Shown: positions 23,309-33,258, counted from the first letter of the stretch. The stretch is 64,000 nt of DNA from Planctomycetota bacterium (GCA_020831805.1 JAFIFX010000006.1:1-64000); one strand, 5' to 3'. Program-made: numbers and translations. Notes: a model not told the origin generated them from the letters alone.

Positions 23309-24333
23309 CGGCGCTGGAGCTGTTCGGAACATGGCGTCTGGCTGAGCCGGCCTGGCTGCATCTCGGCTGGGCGGCGTTGGCCGTGCCGGCCTTGCTGGTG
23401 CTCGTTTCACGGGCCCGGGAGGCGCGGCTGCGTCGCTTTGCGAGCGAGGAGCGGTTGGCGGAGTTGGCGGGCGCGTCGCGGCGTTGGCCGACGGCGGTCC
23501 GGGCGTTGCTCGCGGGGGGCGCGGTGCTGCTGCTGGCGGCGGCGCTGGCGCGGCCGCAGTCGGACCCGCAGGTGATCGAGACGGAGCGGCGCGGGCGGCA
23601 TGTGATCTTCCTGCTGGATGTGTCGCGGTCGATGCTGGCGACGGATGTGGCCCCGAACCGGCTGGATCGTGCCAAGCTCTGGATCGACGACCTGGTGACG
23701 GAGCTGCGGGGCGATCAGTACGCGCTGGTGGCGTTCGCGGGGACTTCGACGGTGCTCTCGCCGCTGACGACGGACCGGTCCTTCTTCCGGATGGTGCTCG
23801 ACGAGGCGAGCCCGGCGAGCGTGACGCGGGGGGGGACGAACATCGGCGACGCGATCCGGCGGACGACCGAGCTGCTGATCCCGCCGCCGGACAACCAGCC
23901 GGACCGGGTGCTGTACGATCTGGTGCTGGTCTCGGACGGCGAGGACCACGACTCGCTGCCGGTGGAGGCCGCTCGGGCGGCGGCGCAGCGCGGGGTGCGG
24001 ATCATCGCGCTGGGCATCGGGTCGGAGTCCGGGGCGATGATCCCGGAACGAGAGGGCGCGGACCGGATGATCCGAACGCGGATGGAGCCCGGCACGCTCG
24101 AGCAGATCGCTCGTGCGACGCCGGGCGGGGTCTTCCTGAATGTCGGGACGGGCACGGTGGATCTGGCGCGGTTGTACCGGGATCTGATCGCCACGGCGGA
24201 CCAGGAGCGGATCGAGTCGGCGAGCTCGGTGCGGTATCGGGAGCGGTTCGCCTGGTTCCTCTGGCCCGCGTTCGCGCTCCTGCTGGCCGAGCGGATCGCG
24301 TTGCCCATGAGCACGAGGAGGCGGCTGTGGTAA
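23305..24333 (+). CDS. BatB-like von Willebrand factor A membrane protein
   Basis: A 342-residue paralogue of BatA: two N-terminal helices (about 20-35 and 65-82), a VWA domain with 'LLDVSRSMLATD' (D105-S109 metal-ion site), 'FAGTSTVLSPLT' and 'VLVSDGEDHD', and a C-terminal membrane helix followed by a basic end ('MSTRRRLW'). Start GTG 23305 overlaps the batA stop; its own stop overlaps the BatC start. Confidence 0.9.
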   Translation: MTALELFGTWRLAEPAWLHLGWAALAVPALLVLVSRAREARLRRFASEERLAELAGASRRWPTAVRALLAGGAVLLLAAALARPQSDPQVIETERRGRHVIFLLDVSRSMLATDVAPNRLDRAKLWIDDLVTELRGDQYALVAFAGTSTVLSPLTTDRSFFRMVLDEASPASVTRGGTNIGDAIRRTTELLIPPPDNQPDRVLYDLVLVSDGEDHDSLPVEAARAAAQRGVRIIALGIGSESGAMIPEREGADRMIRTRMEPGTLEQIARATPGGVFLNVGTGTVDLARLYRDLIATADQERIESASSVRYRERFAWFLWPAFALLLAERIALPMSTRRRLW

Positions 24334-25445
24334 GGCGTTGCCTGCTGATCGTGGCGCTCGGCCTGGGCCCGGCGCTGGGCGATGAGCCCGGCGCGCCGGG
24401 TGTGATCTCGGCCGAGACGGCCCGGCACCGCATCGCCGGGGTGCTGGCCGATGCCGCGGGGGGGGTCGGATCGGCGGAGGATCGGATCGGCGTGCTGGCC
24501 GAGATCGCGGAGCGGTCCGAGGACCGGGCGCTGGGTGCGATCGCGGCGTTCAACGCGGGCACGATGGCGCTGGAGGCGGGGGACCCTCGCGCCCCGGATC
24601 TGCTGCGCCGCGCCGAACGGATGGCGGATAATCCGGCCCTGCGTGCGGCGGCCCGGTACAACCTGGGGCACGCGATGCTGCCCAAGGAGGATGCGCCGCC
24701 GGCACGGTCCGCCGAGGCCGGTGAACGGGCTGAGGCGATGCGCCGCGCGGCGGGCCTGTTCCGGTCGGTGCTCGACATCGATCCCTCGCACCGGGACGCC
24801 GCGGCGAACACCGAGCGGCTGCGCCGGCAGGCCCAAACCCTGGAAGAGCAGCAGGCGGCGATGCAGGCGCAGGAGCAAGCCATGCAGGAGCTGGCCGAGG
24901 CGTTGTCCCGGCTGGCAGAGCAGCAGCAGGAGCAGGCTTCGGAGTCCGAATCCAGCGCGGCACGGGGTGACGAGCCGGGTGAAGAGGCGCTCGGTGATCA
25001 GCGGTCGCTGTCGGAGCAGACGCGGGACGCCGCGGACCGGGCCGATCAGGCCGGGGCGGACGAGTCTGTCCGCGAGGCGATCGAGCGGGCGCGGGCGGCC
25101 CAGCGTGGTGCGGAGGAGGCGCTGGACCGAGATGACGCGGCCGAAGCCGCGGCCAGGCAGCGGGAGGCGGCCGATTCGCTTCGCAGCGCGGCTGAACAGG
25201 CGCAGCGCGGGGCCGGCGAAGCGGGTGAAGGACCGGGTCAGCCCGGGGCCGCGGACGAGATCCCGGCCCGGCCCGATCAGGCCGAGCCTTCCGACGCCGA
25301 GGGCGAGCCGACCGACGGACCGGAGTTCGAGTCGCAGATTGATCCGCTGGCCGAGGCGCTGCTCGACAAGGAGCGGCGGGAACGGGAACGGCGGTCGGAG
25401 TATCTGCAGCGTGGGCGTCAGCAACAGGTGGAGCGAGACTGGTGA
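24327..25445 (+). CDS. BatC-like TPR/coiled-coil protein
   Basis: A 372-residue protein starting at GTG 24327 with an N-terminal signal peptide ('CLLIVALGLGPALG'). TPR-like helices follow ('RALGAIAAFNAGTMALEAGD...RYNLGHAML'), then a long Gln/Glu/Ala-rich coiled coil ('LEEQQAAMQAQEQAMQELAE') and an acidic Pro/Glu-rich tail ending 'RQQQVERDW'. This domain order matches BatC, the periplasmic scaffold of the Bat complex. The frame is open far upstream (to 23484), but that part is only the shadow of batB. Confidence 0.82.
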   Translation: MVRRCLLIVALGLGPALGDEPGAPGVISAETARHRIAGVLADAAGGVGSAEDRIGVLAEIAERSEDRALGAIAAFNAGTMALEAGDPRAPDLLRRAERMADNPALRAAARYNLGHAMLPKEDAPPARSAEAGERAEAMRRAAGLFRSVLDIDPSHRDAAANTERLRRQAQTLEEQQAAMQAQEQAMQELAEALSRLAEQQQEQASESESSAARGDEPGEEALGDQRSLSEQTRDAADRADQAGADESVREAIERARAAQRGAEEALDRDDAAEAAARQREAADSLRSAAEQAQRGAGEAGEGPGQPGAADEIPARPDQAEPSDAEGEPTDGPEFESQIDPLAEALLDKERRERERRSEYLQRGRQQQVERDW

Positions 25446-27208
25446 TGATGATTCGCTGGATAACGGTCATGGTGTGGTTGCTGGGGCTCGTGACGCCGTG
25501 CGCGGCGGCTTCGGACAGCGTGTCCGTCAGCGCGGAGTTGTCGCGGGCGCGGGCGTATGTGGGCGACGAGGTGGTCTATCAGGTGGTGGTCCGGGGCGGT
25601 CGGCCCGCCACGCGCCCGAGCGTGGCGTTCCCCGGTTCGGTCCGGGCGTTCGACGCGGGGCAGTCGGAGAGTTCACGACAGTACTTCGAGGTGATCGACG
25701 GCCGGACGGTCCGGGTGAGCGAATCGAGCATCGTGTATCAGTTCCGGGTCACGCCGCTGGAACCGGGGATGGTGGAGATCCCGGCGGCGGAGGTGACGCT
25801 GCCGGACGGGAGGCGGTTGCGGACCGATCCCGTGCGGTTCGAGGCCCTCCTGCCGAGGTTGGCCTCGGGCTTTGAGGTCCGTGTGGAGACGGACCGGACC
25901 CGCGTGTACCTCGGGGAGACGATCAACGCCAGGGTGATCTGGACCATCACGGACCGGGTGGGCAACTTTGACTTTGACACCAGCGTGTTCGACCCGACCC
26001 TGCGCATCGAGCCCGCGCCGGGTGCCGGCCGCGATGTGACCGAGTTCCGCTTCCGCGGCCAGCGGGCGTTCGGGACGGCCGAGCAGGTGTTCGAGGCGGG
26101 TGGGCGGCAATCGGTGCGGTTCACCTTCCATGTGCGGATCACGCCGACACAGGCAGGGATGCGTGCGATCGGCCCGGTGCGCGTGGTGTTCGACCGGGAA
26201 TCGACCACGCGCGGGGCGCGCGAGCGGGTGTACACGGAGTCGGATGTGCTGACGCTGGATGTGAGGGGGTTGCCGAGCGAGGGCCGGCCGGCCGGGTTCG
26301 GCGGTCTGATCGGGCGGTACGAACTGCGAACCCTCGCCTCCCCCACCACCGTCAATGTGGGCGACCCGATCACGCTTCGGGCCGAGCTTCGCGGGAACGA
26401 GCCGATGGTCGGGGCGGACGGTCTCCCGGCTCTGGATTCCATGCCGGGGTTCGAACGCTTCCGGGTGTCCTCCGAAGGGTGGCGAGCCGAGGAGTCGCGT
26501 GAAGCCGGGCGGCGGGTGTTTACGACGACGATCCGGGCGTTGACCCATGAGGTCAGCTCGATTCCTCCGGTGATCGTGTATGCGTTTGATCCGCACGAGG
26601 GCCGGTACGAGGCGGTGTCCTCGGATCCCATCCAGATCGAGGTCCGGGCGGTGCGGGAGACCACGCTGGCGGACGCGGTGATGTCGCCGGGAACAAGCCC
26701 CGGGGTGGCGCGGGGCGTGATCGGGCCGGGTGATCCGGCGTTCTGGGCGGCGCCGAGCGTGTCGGAGGTCATATCGGCGCGCGGGTTCCGTGCCGCGGCG
26801 GCGCTGGGTCATCCCGCCGCCGTCGGCGCGATGGCGTCGGGGCCGCTGGCGATCGTCGGGGCGTGGCTGTTTGTCGCGGCGACAAGGCGGCGGGCCGAGC
26901 CCTGGGCGGTGCGGGACCGCGCCCTCCGCCGGGCCGGGCACACGGTGGTGCGGTCCGGAGCCGGGGCCGGCGCGCGGGAGGCCTGCGCGGCGGTGCTGGG
27001 CTGCGACGCGGGTGCGGTCACGGCCGCCGATGTCGAACGCCTGCCAGCGCACCCGGGGATCATCCGAACACTCCGCGAAGCCATCGAACCGGACGAGCAG
27101 GGCCGCCCGAGCGGTGGGCCCGGACCGGAGCACACGCGGCTGGCGATCCGGGCGCTGCGTCGCTCGGTCCGTGAATCGGCCCGCGGGGGCGCGGGGGAGC
27201 GGCGATGA
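25442..27208 (+). CDS. BatD oxygen-tolerance family protein
   Basis: A 588-residue exported membrane protein: signal peptide ('VMVWLLGLVTPCAAA'), BatD Ig-like repeats ('VSVSAELSRARAYVGDEVVYQVVV', 'VRVETDRTRVYLGETINARVIW', 'VNVGDPITLRAELRG'), a membrane helix ('AMASGPLAIVGAWLFVA') and a cytoplasmic-side tail of about 100 residues. The start overlaps the batC stop (ATGA). Length is usual for the family. Role: structural ectodomain of the Bat complex. Confidence 0.9.
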   Translation: MMMIRWITVMVWLLGLVTPCAAASDSVSVSAELSRARAYVGDEVVYQVVVRGGRPATRPSVAFPGSVRAFDAGQSESSRQYFEVIDGRTVRVSESSIVYQFRVTPLEPGMVEIPAAEVTLPDGRRLRTDPVRFEALLPRLASGFEVRVETDRTRVYLGETINARVIWTITDRVGNFDFDTSVFDPTLRIEPAPGAGRDVTEFRFRGQRAFGTAEQVFEAGGRQSVRFTFHVRITPTQAGMRAIGPVRVVFDRESTTRGARERVYTESDVLTLDVRGLPSEGRPAGFGGLIGRYELRTLASPTTVNVGDPITLRAELRGNEPMVGADGLPALDSMPGFERFRVSSEGWRAEESREAGRRVFTTTIRALTHEVSSIPPVIVYAFDPHEGRYEAVSSDPIQIEVRAVRETTLADAVMSPGTSPGVARGVIGPGDPAFWAAPSVSEVISARGFRAAAALGHPAAVGAMASGPLAIVGAWLFVAATRRRAEPWAVRDRALRRAGHTVVRSGAGAGAREACAAVLGCDAGAVTAADVERLPAHPGIIRTLREAIEPDEQGRPSGGPGPEHTRLAIRALRRSVRESARGGAGERR

Positions 27209-28014
27209 GGCTTGTGCTGCTGCTGATGATCGTGCTGCTGGGGCGGCCCGCGCTCGGGGCGGAGGATCCGCTGGCCTCCGGCTTTGCGCTGCTGGATGAG
27301 GCGGTGCGGCTGCGTGTGTCGGACCCGGAACGCTCCGCCCGGTTGGCGGGCGACGCCGCGGTGCTCATCGATTCGTCCCTCGCGGACGGGGGGCTGGACA
27401 ACCCAGCGGCCCAGCGGGCGCTCGGAAACGCGTGGCTGCTCTCGGGCGAGCTTGGACGGGCGGTGCTGGCGTATCGGCGGGCGGAAGCGGCGGCGCCGAG
27501 CGACCCGCTCGTGCGTTCTTCGCTGCAGCACGCGCGGACGATGGTGGCCGCGGATGTGGGCTGGCAGGCGGGTCCGCTGGGGCCGCTGGAAGGCTGGCGA
27601 GGGTCGGTGCCGCGGGCCTGGGTGTTTGCTTTGGGGCTGGGGCTGTTCGTGTTGGGCTGCTGGGTGCTGGCGTTGCGGGTGCTTTCCGCGATCCCGGCGA
27701 AGTTGACCGTGCCGGGCATCGCGGCGGTGGTGCTGGGCGGGGCGGGTCTGTGCCTGCTCGCGGCCGAGCCGTTGCTGGATCGGTCGGACTGGGCGGTGGT
27801 GGTCCGCGGGGAGGTGGGCCGGACCGGGCCGCACGCGGAGATCTATCCGCCCGCGCTGGACCAGCCCGTGCCCGCCGGCGCCGAGGTGCTGCTGCTGGAA
27901 GCGCGGGACGGCTGGGTGCTGTGCGCGTTGGGCGGCGAGCGCGCGTGGCTGCCATCGGCGTCGGTGCAGCGGGTTCGCCCGGCGCGGGCGGGTCAGACGC
28001 CCGGCGGTGTGTAG
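27205..28014 (+). CDS. BatE-like TPR and SH3 membrane protein
   Basis: A 269-residue protein with a signal peptide ('LVLLLMIVLLGRPALG'), TPR-like helices (about 20-115), two membrane helices (about 133-155 and 165-190) and a C-terminal SH3-like domain ('AEVLLLEARDGWVLCALGGERAWLPSASV'). This TPR-TM-SH3 plan is that of BatE, the last gene of Bat operons. It overlaps batD by 4 nt and the convergent AbgT gene by 22 nt. Confidence 0.85.
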   Translation: MRLVLLLMIVLLGRPALGAEDPLASGFALLDEAVRLRVSDPERSARLAGDAAVLIDSSLADGGLDNPAAQRALGNAWLLSGELGRAVLAYRRAEAAAPSDPLVRSSLQHARTMVAADVGWQAGPLGPLEGWRGSVPRAWVFALGLGLFVLGCWVLALRVLSAIPAKLTVPGIAAVVLGGAGLCLLAAEPLLDRSDWAVVVRGEVGRTGPHAEIYPPALDQPVPAGAEVLLLEARDGWVLCALGGERAWLPSASVQRVRPARAGQTPGGV

Positions 28015-29723
28015 TAGGTCGGCGCGCCCGGTCCGACCGGGATGCCCAGGATGAAGACCCACAGGTAGAAGAAGATCATCCAGCCGATGAGGAAGTAGAT
28101 GCAGTACGGCAGCATGGTGCTCATCAGGGTGCCGATGCCCAGCTTCTTGTCGTACTTGGTTGCGAAGGCGAGGATGAGGCCGAAGTAGCTCATCATCGGG
28201 GTGATGATGTTGGTCGAGGAGTCGCCGATGCGGTAGGCGGCCTGGATGACCTCTGGGCTGTAGCCGATGCTCATCAGCATCGGCACGAAGATGGGCGCGG
28301 TGACGGCCCACTGGGCGCTGGCGCTGCCCAGCATGAGGTTGACAAAGCAGCACATGAGGATGAACGGGATGAACACGAGCGGGTTGTCGAGCCCGATGGC
28401 GCGGAGCGTGTCGGCCCCCACCACCGCCACGATCATGCCGAGGTTGGACTCGCGGAAGAAGGCGACGAACTGGGCGGCGAAGAAGACCAGCACGATGTAA
28501 AGACCCATGGTGCCCATCGTGTCGGCCATGGCGTTGATCACATCCCGGTCGTTGCGGATGGTGCCCACCGTGCGCCCGTAGAGCACGCCCGGGACGAAGA
28601 AGAAGACCAGGATCATGGCGACGACGCCCCGGAGCATGGGCGAGGGCAGCAGCCCGCCGGTTTCGGGGTTCCGCAGCACGCCCCAGCCGGTCCAGTCGGC
28701 GAACCAGCTCCCGGCGAACAGGCCGGGCATGGGCCCCGCGATCCAGAGGATGCCGAACGCGACGACGACGGAGCCGATGGCGGCGTGCCAGAGCCCGCGC
28801 TTCTCGTCGGCGTTGAGTCGTGACATGGAGGGGTTGCGCTCGACATCCTCCTCGGCGCGGGTGGCGTCGTACTTGCCCAGGCGCGGCTCGACGATGCGGC
28901 TGGTGACCCAGGTGCCCAGGAAGGTGATCAGGAAGGTGCTGCCGATCATGAAGTACCAGTTGACGGCCGGGTGGACCTCGTACGCAGGATCGAGGAAGCG
29001 GGCCGCTTCCTCGGTGATGCCGGCCAGCAGCGGGTCCACGGTCCCGATGAGCAGGTTGGCGCTGTAGCCGCCGGAAACACCGGCGAAGGCGGCGGCCAGG
29101 CCCGCGAGGGGGTGGCGGCCCATGGCGTGAAAGATGGTCGCGGCGAGCGGGACCAGCACGACATAGCCCATCTCGGACGCGGTGTTGCTCAGCACGCCCG
29201 CCAGCACAATGACCATGGTCACAAGCTGCTTGGGCGCCGCCAGGACCATGCCCCGGATCACGGCGGAGAGCAGGCCCGAGCGTTCGGCCACGCCCACGCC
29301 GAGCAGGGCGACCAGGACCGTCCCGAGGGGCACGAAACCGGTGAAGTTCGTGACGAGGTTCTCGACAATGTAGCGGAACCCGTCGCCGCTCATGAGGCTG
29401 AACACCTCGATGGTGCCGCTCTCGGCGCGGCCCGGGGTGCCCTCCGGGCGCGGGTCGGCGACGGACACGCCCAACGCACGGGCGATGCCGCTGACCAGCA
29501 CCACCCCGGCGGCAAAGAGGGCGAAGAGCGACACGGGGTGCGGGAGCAGATTGCCGAGCCACTCGACCACGGAGAGGAATCGCCCGAACCAGCCGGTCCG
29601 GGCGGGATCCTCGGGCGGCGGGGGCGCGGAGTCCCCGTCGGTCTCGGGGCTTTGTTGGGGTTTACCCGAGACGGGCGTTTCGGACTCGTTCGGCTTGTTG
29701 GGCTCGTTGGCGTCCTTGGGCAT
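27993..29723 (-). CDS. AbgT-family transporter
   Basis: A 576-residue polytopic protein with a polar, Pro/Glu-rich N-terminal tail of about 45 residues that is longer than usual, then the AbgT fold: 'PHPVSLFALFAAGVVLVSG', 'VPLGTVLVALLGVGVAERSGLL', 'LSNTASEMGYVVLVPLAA', 'GGYSANLLIGTVDPLLAG' and 'YSPEVIQAAYRIGDSSTNIITPMM'. AbgT proteins import p-aminobenzoyl-glutamate or export sulfonamides using the ion gradient; which applies here is not readable. The gene ends inside the convergent batE. Confidence 0.92.
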   Translation of the reverse strand: MPKDANEPNKPNESETPVSGKPQQSPETDGDSAPPPPEDPARTGWFGRFLSVVEWLGNLLPHPVSLFALFAAGVVLVSGIARALGVSVADPRPEGTPGRAESGTIEVFSLMSGDGFRYIVENLVTNFTGFVPLGTVLVALLGVGVAERSGLLSAVIRGMVLAAPKQLVTMVIVLAGVLSNTASEMGYVVLVPLAATIFHAMGRHPLAGLAAAFAGVSGGYSANLLIGTVDPLLAGITEEAARFLDPAYEVHPAVNWYFMIGSTFLITFLGTWVTSRIVEPRLGKYDATRAEEDVERNPSMSRLNADEKRGLWHAAIGSVVVAFGILWIAGPMPGLFAGSWFADWTGWGVLRNPETGGLLPSPMLRGVVAMILVFFFVPGVLYGRTVGTIRNDRDVINAMADTMGTMGLYIVLVFFAAQFVAFFRESNLGMIVAVVGADTLRAIGLDNPLVFIPFILMCCFVNLMLGSASAQWAVTAPIFVPMLMSIGYSPEVIQAAYRIGDSSTNIITPMMSYFGLILAFATKYDKKLGIGTLMSTMLPYCIYFLIGWMIFFYLWVFILGIPVGPGAPTYYTPPGV

Positions 29724-29844
29724 CCGGGCAGCATATTGCGGTCCGTCGCGGCAGGGGGACGGGCGCCGGATCTATTCAGACCCTCCATCCGGATGGTCTC
29801 TGTGGATTGTGATTTTTCGCGCTGCACCGGGACCCCAAATAGGG

Positions 29845-29850
29845 TAATCT
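29845..29850 (+). promoter_or_regulatory. Candidate -10 element (GGTAATCT) of ECF sigma 1
   Basis: TAATCT preceded by GGG, 7 nt before the ATG at 29858, with no Shine-Dalgarno in between. The same GGTAATCT word lies 6 nt before the start of ECF sigma 2 at 46659. If it is a -10 box, transcription starts at or next to the start codon and the mRNA is leaderless. A matching -35 is not clear at this copy. Confidence 0.4.
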
Positions 29851-29857
29851 GCCTCCC

Positions 29858-30412
29858 ATGGGGACGGACGCGCGAACCGAATCAGGGAAGGGCATCCGCG
29901 AGGCGGGCGAGCGGGCGTCGGAACTGATCGCGGATCTGCACGCGATCGCCAGCGCCCACTTTCGGAGCGAACGGTCTGACCACACGCTCCAGCCGACCGC
30001 GATCGTTTCCGAGGCGTGGATCCGGCTGATGCGTTCACCTCATACGCGGTTCGAAACCCCGGCGGCGTTTCGATCCTGGGCGTCGTCGGTCGTACGCCAC
30101 ATTCTCGTGGACCACGCGCGGGCCAAGGGGGCGGCTAAGCGCGGCGGTGACTGGCAGCGTGCCGCTGGGGTGGACCCGGATCAGCTTGAGTCGCCGGCGA
30201 CCTCCGAAGACATCCTGCGGCTGCACGAGGCGTTGCTTGAGCTTGGCAAGCGGGATCCGATGCTCGCGAGAATCGTTGAGATGCGGTTTTTCGGCGGCAT
30301 GTCGCTGATCGAGATCGCGGCCGAGATGAATCTGGACGAGCTGAAAGTCCGGGCGGACTGGTCGCTGGCCAGGGCGATGATCCGGGGCATGATGCAGTCC
30401 GGTGACCGGTAA
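29858..30412 (+). CDS. ECF-type sigma factor (PF07638-like), sigma 1
   Basis: A 184-residue extracytoplasmic-function sigma factor. Region 2 includes 'HTLQPTAIVSEAWIRLMR' and 'PAAFRSWASSVVRHILVDHARAKGAAKRGG'. Region 4 includes 'LARIVEMRFFGGMSLIEIAAEM' then 'ADWSLARAMIRGMM', the HTH that reads the -35. This is the planctomycete-rich subgroup that works with Ser/Thr kinases rather than anti-sigma factors; kinase 1 follows about 455 nt downstream. It diverges from the AbgT gene. A 14-bp hairpin follows immediately. Confidence 0.9.
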   Translation: MGTDARTESGKGIREAGERASELIADLHAIASAHFRSERSDHTLQPTAIVSEAWIRLMRSPHTRFETPAAFRSWASSVVRHILVDHARAKGAAKRGGDWQRAAGVDPDQLESPATSEDILRLHEALLELGKRDPMLARIVEMRFFGGMSLIEIAAEMNLDELKVRADWSLARAMIRGMMQSGDR

Positions 30413-30414
30413 AA

Positions 30415-30448
30415 CAGGACCGCGTCCGGGGTTTCGGACGCGGTCCTG
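30415..30448. terminator. Strong hairpin after ECF sigma 1
   Basis: A 14-bp perfect stem CAGGACCGCGTCCG / CGGACGCGGTCCTG with a 6-nt loop, 3 nt after the stop codon. There is no T-run after it, only four A before it, so it may be a terminator for this strand by context or an attenuator upstream of kinase 1. Confidence 0.6.
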
Positions 30449-30867
30449 CTGAACTCGCCCGGGCGCGCGACTCGGATCGGTTCACAGAGGAGATAAAACG
30501 AGCTGAGTCTTCGTGTGTGCCGGTCCTGTCCCCCCCTTGGCCGGTCGCCAATCGGGCTGTCCTGGGGTAGGAGGGAACTCGCCCCGCTCGCCTGCACCGT
30601 GGTGAGCGGGGCGCCCCCGTATCCCCCGCTGCCCGCCGCAGGCCGATCGTGGAGATGGGCGGCCGCGACGGGAGCCGAAAGGACCTTTTCCCACTCCCCC
30701 CACCCGACGGCTTCATGGTCGTGGTGCGAGCCAGGATCGGTGTCCTCTCAACATCAAAAAGCGTAAAGCAGTTACGATCCCGGCCTTGATCCCAAAAAAA
30801 ATCTTGTTTGGTTTGTGTCCGTAATCGGGCGTTTGGGGTTGTAGCGATCCTCGATTACGCTTCTGTC
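30449..30867. other. Spacer between ECF sigma 1 and kinase 1
   Basis: About 420 nt with no convincing gene. It contains an 8-bp stem CCCCGCTC / GAGCGGGG around 30584-30612 and a run of A residues (30793-30800) shortly before the kinase. No known RNA family was recognised. The shadow frames are Arg/Pro-rich. Confidence 0.5.
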
Positions 30868-33258
30868 GTGGTGGAGCAAGGTGCTGAACAACCCGGGCCG
30901 TCTGGAAGCGGCGACGGAGACCGTGCCGGGGGGTATCTTGCTGCCCGTTTCGAGCGTGTTCGGGAGGTCTATGGGCAGTTGGCGGGGCTGCCAGCGCCGG
31001 AGCGGGTCGCCCGTCTGGAAGCCATCCGGGCGGAAGATGCCTCCCTGCACCGTGCGCTTATCGGACTGTTGCGGGAAGCCGAGCAGGCCGAGCGGGAGGG
31101 GTTTCTGGAGCCTGGTTCGACCGGCCTCGGTCGCGACGATGGCTCGATGAATGCCACGGAGGCGGACCCGATGCCGGAACGGATCGGGCGGTACCGGGTG
31201 GCGGAACTGCTCGGGGAGGGCGCGACGGGGGTCGTGTATCGGGGCGAAGCGGACGCGCCGCTGCGGCGGTCGGCGGCGATCAAGGTCGTTCGGGAGGCCG
31301 CCTCGAGGCGTGCCGAGGAGCGGTTCGCGTTGGAGATCAATGCGTTGGCTTCGCTGAATCACCCTGCGATCGCGGGGGTCTTCGAGAGCGGCATGTTGCC
31401 CGACGGCCGGCGGTGGGCGGCGTATGAACTGGTGGAGGGAAGCCCCGTCACCCGTGCGGCGCAGGATCATGCCCTTTCGTGGGAACAGCGGGTGGAACTG
31501 GTGCGTCAGGCTGCGGTGGGCGTGCACCATGCGCACCGGCGTGGTGTCGTGCACCGCGACCTGAAGCCGTCGAACATCCTGGCGGGGATTGACGAGCACG
31601 GTGTGGTCTGGGCGAAGGTGATCGACTTCGGCGTGGCGCGGCTGACCGGGCCGCAGGCGCCCAGCACGAACCTGACGGAACCGGGGCTCTTGGTCGGGAC
31701 GCTGGCGTACATGTCGCCGGAGCAGTTGCGAGGTGGCCCGGTGGATGCGCGGACGGATGTGTACGCGCTGGGGCTGGTGCTGTACGAGTTGCTCAGCGGT
31801 CGTCCGGCCCGTGACTCCGGATCACTCAGCGGGATCGGGTCGCTGAGCCAGTCGGCAGAGCGGCCAGTGCTGGGGAGACTGCCGGGGTGCGGCGGACGCG
31901 GGCGCGACATCGAGGGGGTGATCGCCTGCGCGACGGATCCGGACCCGGACCGGCGGTACGCGTCCGCGCAGCATCTGGCTGAGGACTTGGAGCGTGTGCT
32001 GACCGGACGGCCTGTTCTGGCGCGGCGTCCGAGCCTTCCGCACCGATTGTGTCTCTGCGCACGGCGGCACCCCGCGCTGACGGTGTCGGGGGCGCTGGCG
32101 CTGATCATGCTGCTCGTGCTCGGGGTCGGGTTGGGCGTCTCGAGGGCCCAGCTATCGGCCGAATCGCGGGATCAGCGGGAGATGCTGATCAGCCTGATCC
32201 ACGACACGCTCAATGACCTCAGTTCGATCAGTGGGACCGGGGCGTCACGCGAGCGGATGGTCGGGATCCTGACGGAGCGGACCGACCGGCTGCTCGGGAT
32301 GTTCCCGAATGATCCGGAGTTGTTGCTGGCCAAGGCCCGCCTGCTGCGTGAAGACGGTGACCTGCATGCCCTGGTCGGCCGCCCGGCGGAAGCATTGGGG
32401 CGCCTTGAAGCTTCGTACGCCTTGTATGCCTCGCTTTACGAGGCGAAACCGGAAGATGTCCGCCTTGGACGGCTGTACGCCGAATCGATCGTCCGGGTGG
32501 GTGATGTCCTCAAAGAACTGGATCACGAACCGGACGAGGTCCGCCGGATGTACGAGCGTGCGATGGGGATCCAAGAACGGTTGCTCGCGATCGACCCGGG
32601 GAATCTGACGCTGCTGGACGATTACTGCTGGAGTTACGACCGGCTGTCCCAGTTCTACGACCCGATCGATGAGATCGAGGAACTCTTTGCGTGGCGGCGG
32701 GAGCGCCTGCGTCTCGCGCGGGGCATGCACGAGCGTGATCCGGAACGGCTGCTGAGCGTGTTCAACCTGGGCAAGGCGTTGTATGATCTGGCGCACACCA
32801 GTGTGTACCACGAGAAGCATGGCGACGCATCGGAATACTACCAGCAGAGTATCGCGTACCTGCATCAGCTTGTTGAACAAGCCCCGGAACGCGGGATTTA
32901 CATGTATTTCTACATCAATGCGCAACGAAACCTGGTCCAGGCCGAGCAGCGGCTTGGGATCAGCGAGCCCCGGTCCGAGCGTGCGTCCATGGTGGTCGAC
33001 GCGGCCCGGGAGCACGCCAGGCGGGACCCGGGGAACATCCGGGCCGAGGTGATGCTGATCCGGGCCTTGTCGCTGGCCGCTCGGTGGCATGAGTCGTGGT
33101 CCGAACCCGAAATGGCACGCTCCCTGGCGGAGGAGAGTCTGGGCCGGATCCGGGCGATCCGCGACCGGGGCATCGAGATCGACATGGGGCTTGCCGGCAT
33201 GGAGAACGGCATGCGGGAGATCCTGGGTCAGACCGACGGGGGGCCGGGGGATTCGTGA
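30868..33258 (+). CDS. Ser/Thr protein kinase with C-terminal TPR-like region, kinase 1
   Basis: About 796 residues if started at GTG 30868 (GTG 30871 and TTG 30808 are alternatives). An N-terminal 100-residue segment is followed by a Hanks-type kinase domain: P-loop 'GEGATG' (115-120), K139 in 'AAIKVV', catalytic 'HRDLKPSN' (229-236), 'DFGVAR' (253-258) and 'YMSPEQL'. A membrane helix ('ALALIMLLVLGVGLGVS') comes at about residue 415, then about 370 mostly helical residues of TPR-like character on the far side. All catalytic residues are intact. It follows ECF sigma 1; kinases next to this sigma class are thought to phosphorylate it. Confidence 0.9.
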   Translation: MVEQGAEQPGPSGSGDGDRAGGYLAARFERVREVYGQLAGLPAPERVARLEAIRAEDASLHRALIGLLREAEQAEREGFLEPGSTGLGRDDGSMNATEADPMPERIGRYRVAELLGEGATGVVYRGEADAPLRRSAAIKVVREAASRRAEERFALEINALASLNHPAIAGVFESGMLPDGRRWAAYELVEGSPVTRAAQDHALSWEQRVELVRQAAVGVHHAHRRGVVHRDLKPSNILAGIDEHGVVWAKVIDFGVARLTGPQAPSTNLTEPGLLVGTLAYMSPEQLRGGPVDARTDVYALGLVLYELLSGRPARDSGSLSGIGSLSQSAERPVLGRLPGCGGRGRDIEGVIACATDPDPDRRYASAQHLAEDLERVLTGRPVLARRPSLPHRLCLCARRHPALTVSGALALIMLLVLGVGLGVSRAQLSAESRDQREMLISLIHDTLNDLSSISGTGASRERMVGILTERTDRLLGMFPNDPELLLAKARLLREDGDLHALVGRPAEALGRLEASYALYASLYEAKPEDVRLGRLYAESIVRVGDVLKELDHEPDEVRRMYERAMGIQERLLAIDPGNLTLLDDYCWSYDRLSQFYDPIDEIEELFAWRRERLRLARGMHERDPERLLSVFNLGKALYDLAHTSVYHEKHGDASEYYQQSIAYLHQLVEQAPERGIYMYFYINAQRNLVQAEQRLGISEPRSERASMVVDAAREHARRDPGNIRAEVMLIRALSLAARWHESWSEPEMARSLAEESLGRIRAIRDRGIEIDMGLAGMENGMREILGQTDGGPGDS

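Noticed and set aside
30449..30867. Structured non-coding RNA (SRP RNA, RNase P or 6S) in the spacer before kinase 1
   Set aside because: Conserved core motifs of those RNAs were looked for by eye and not found.
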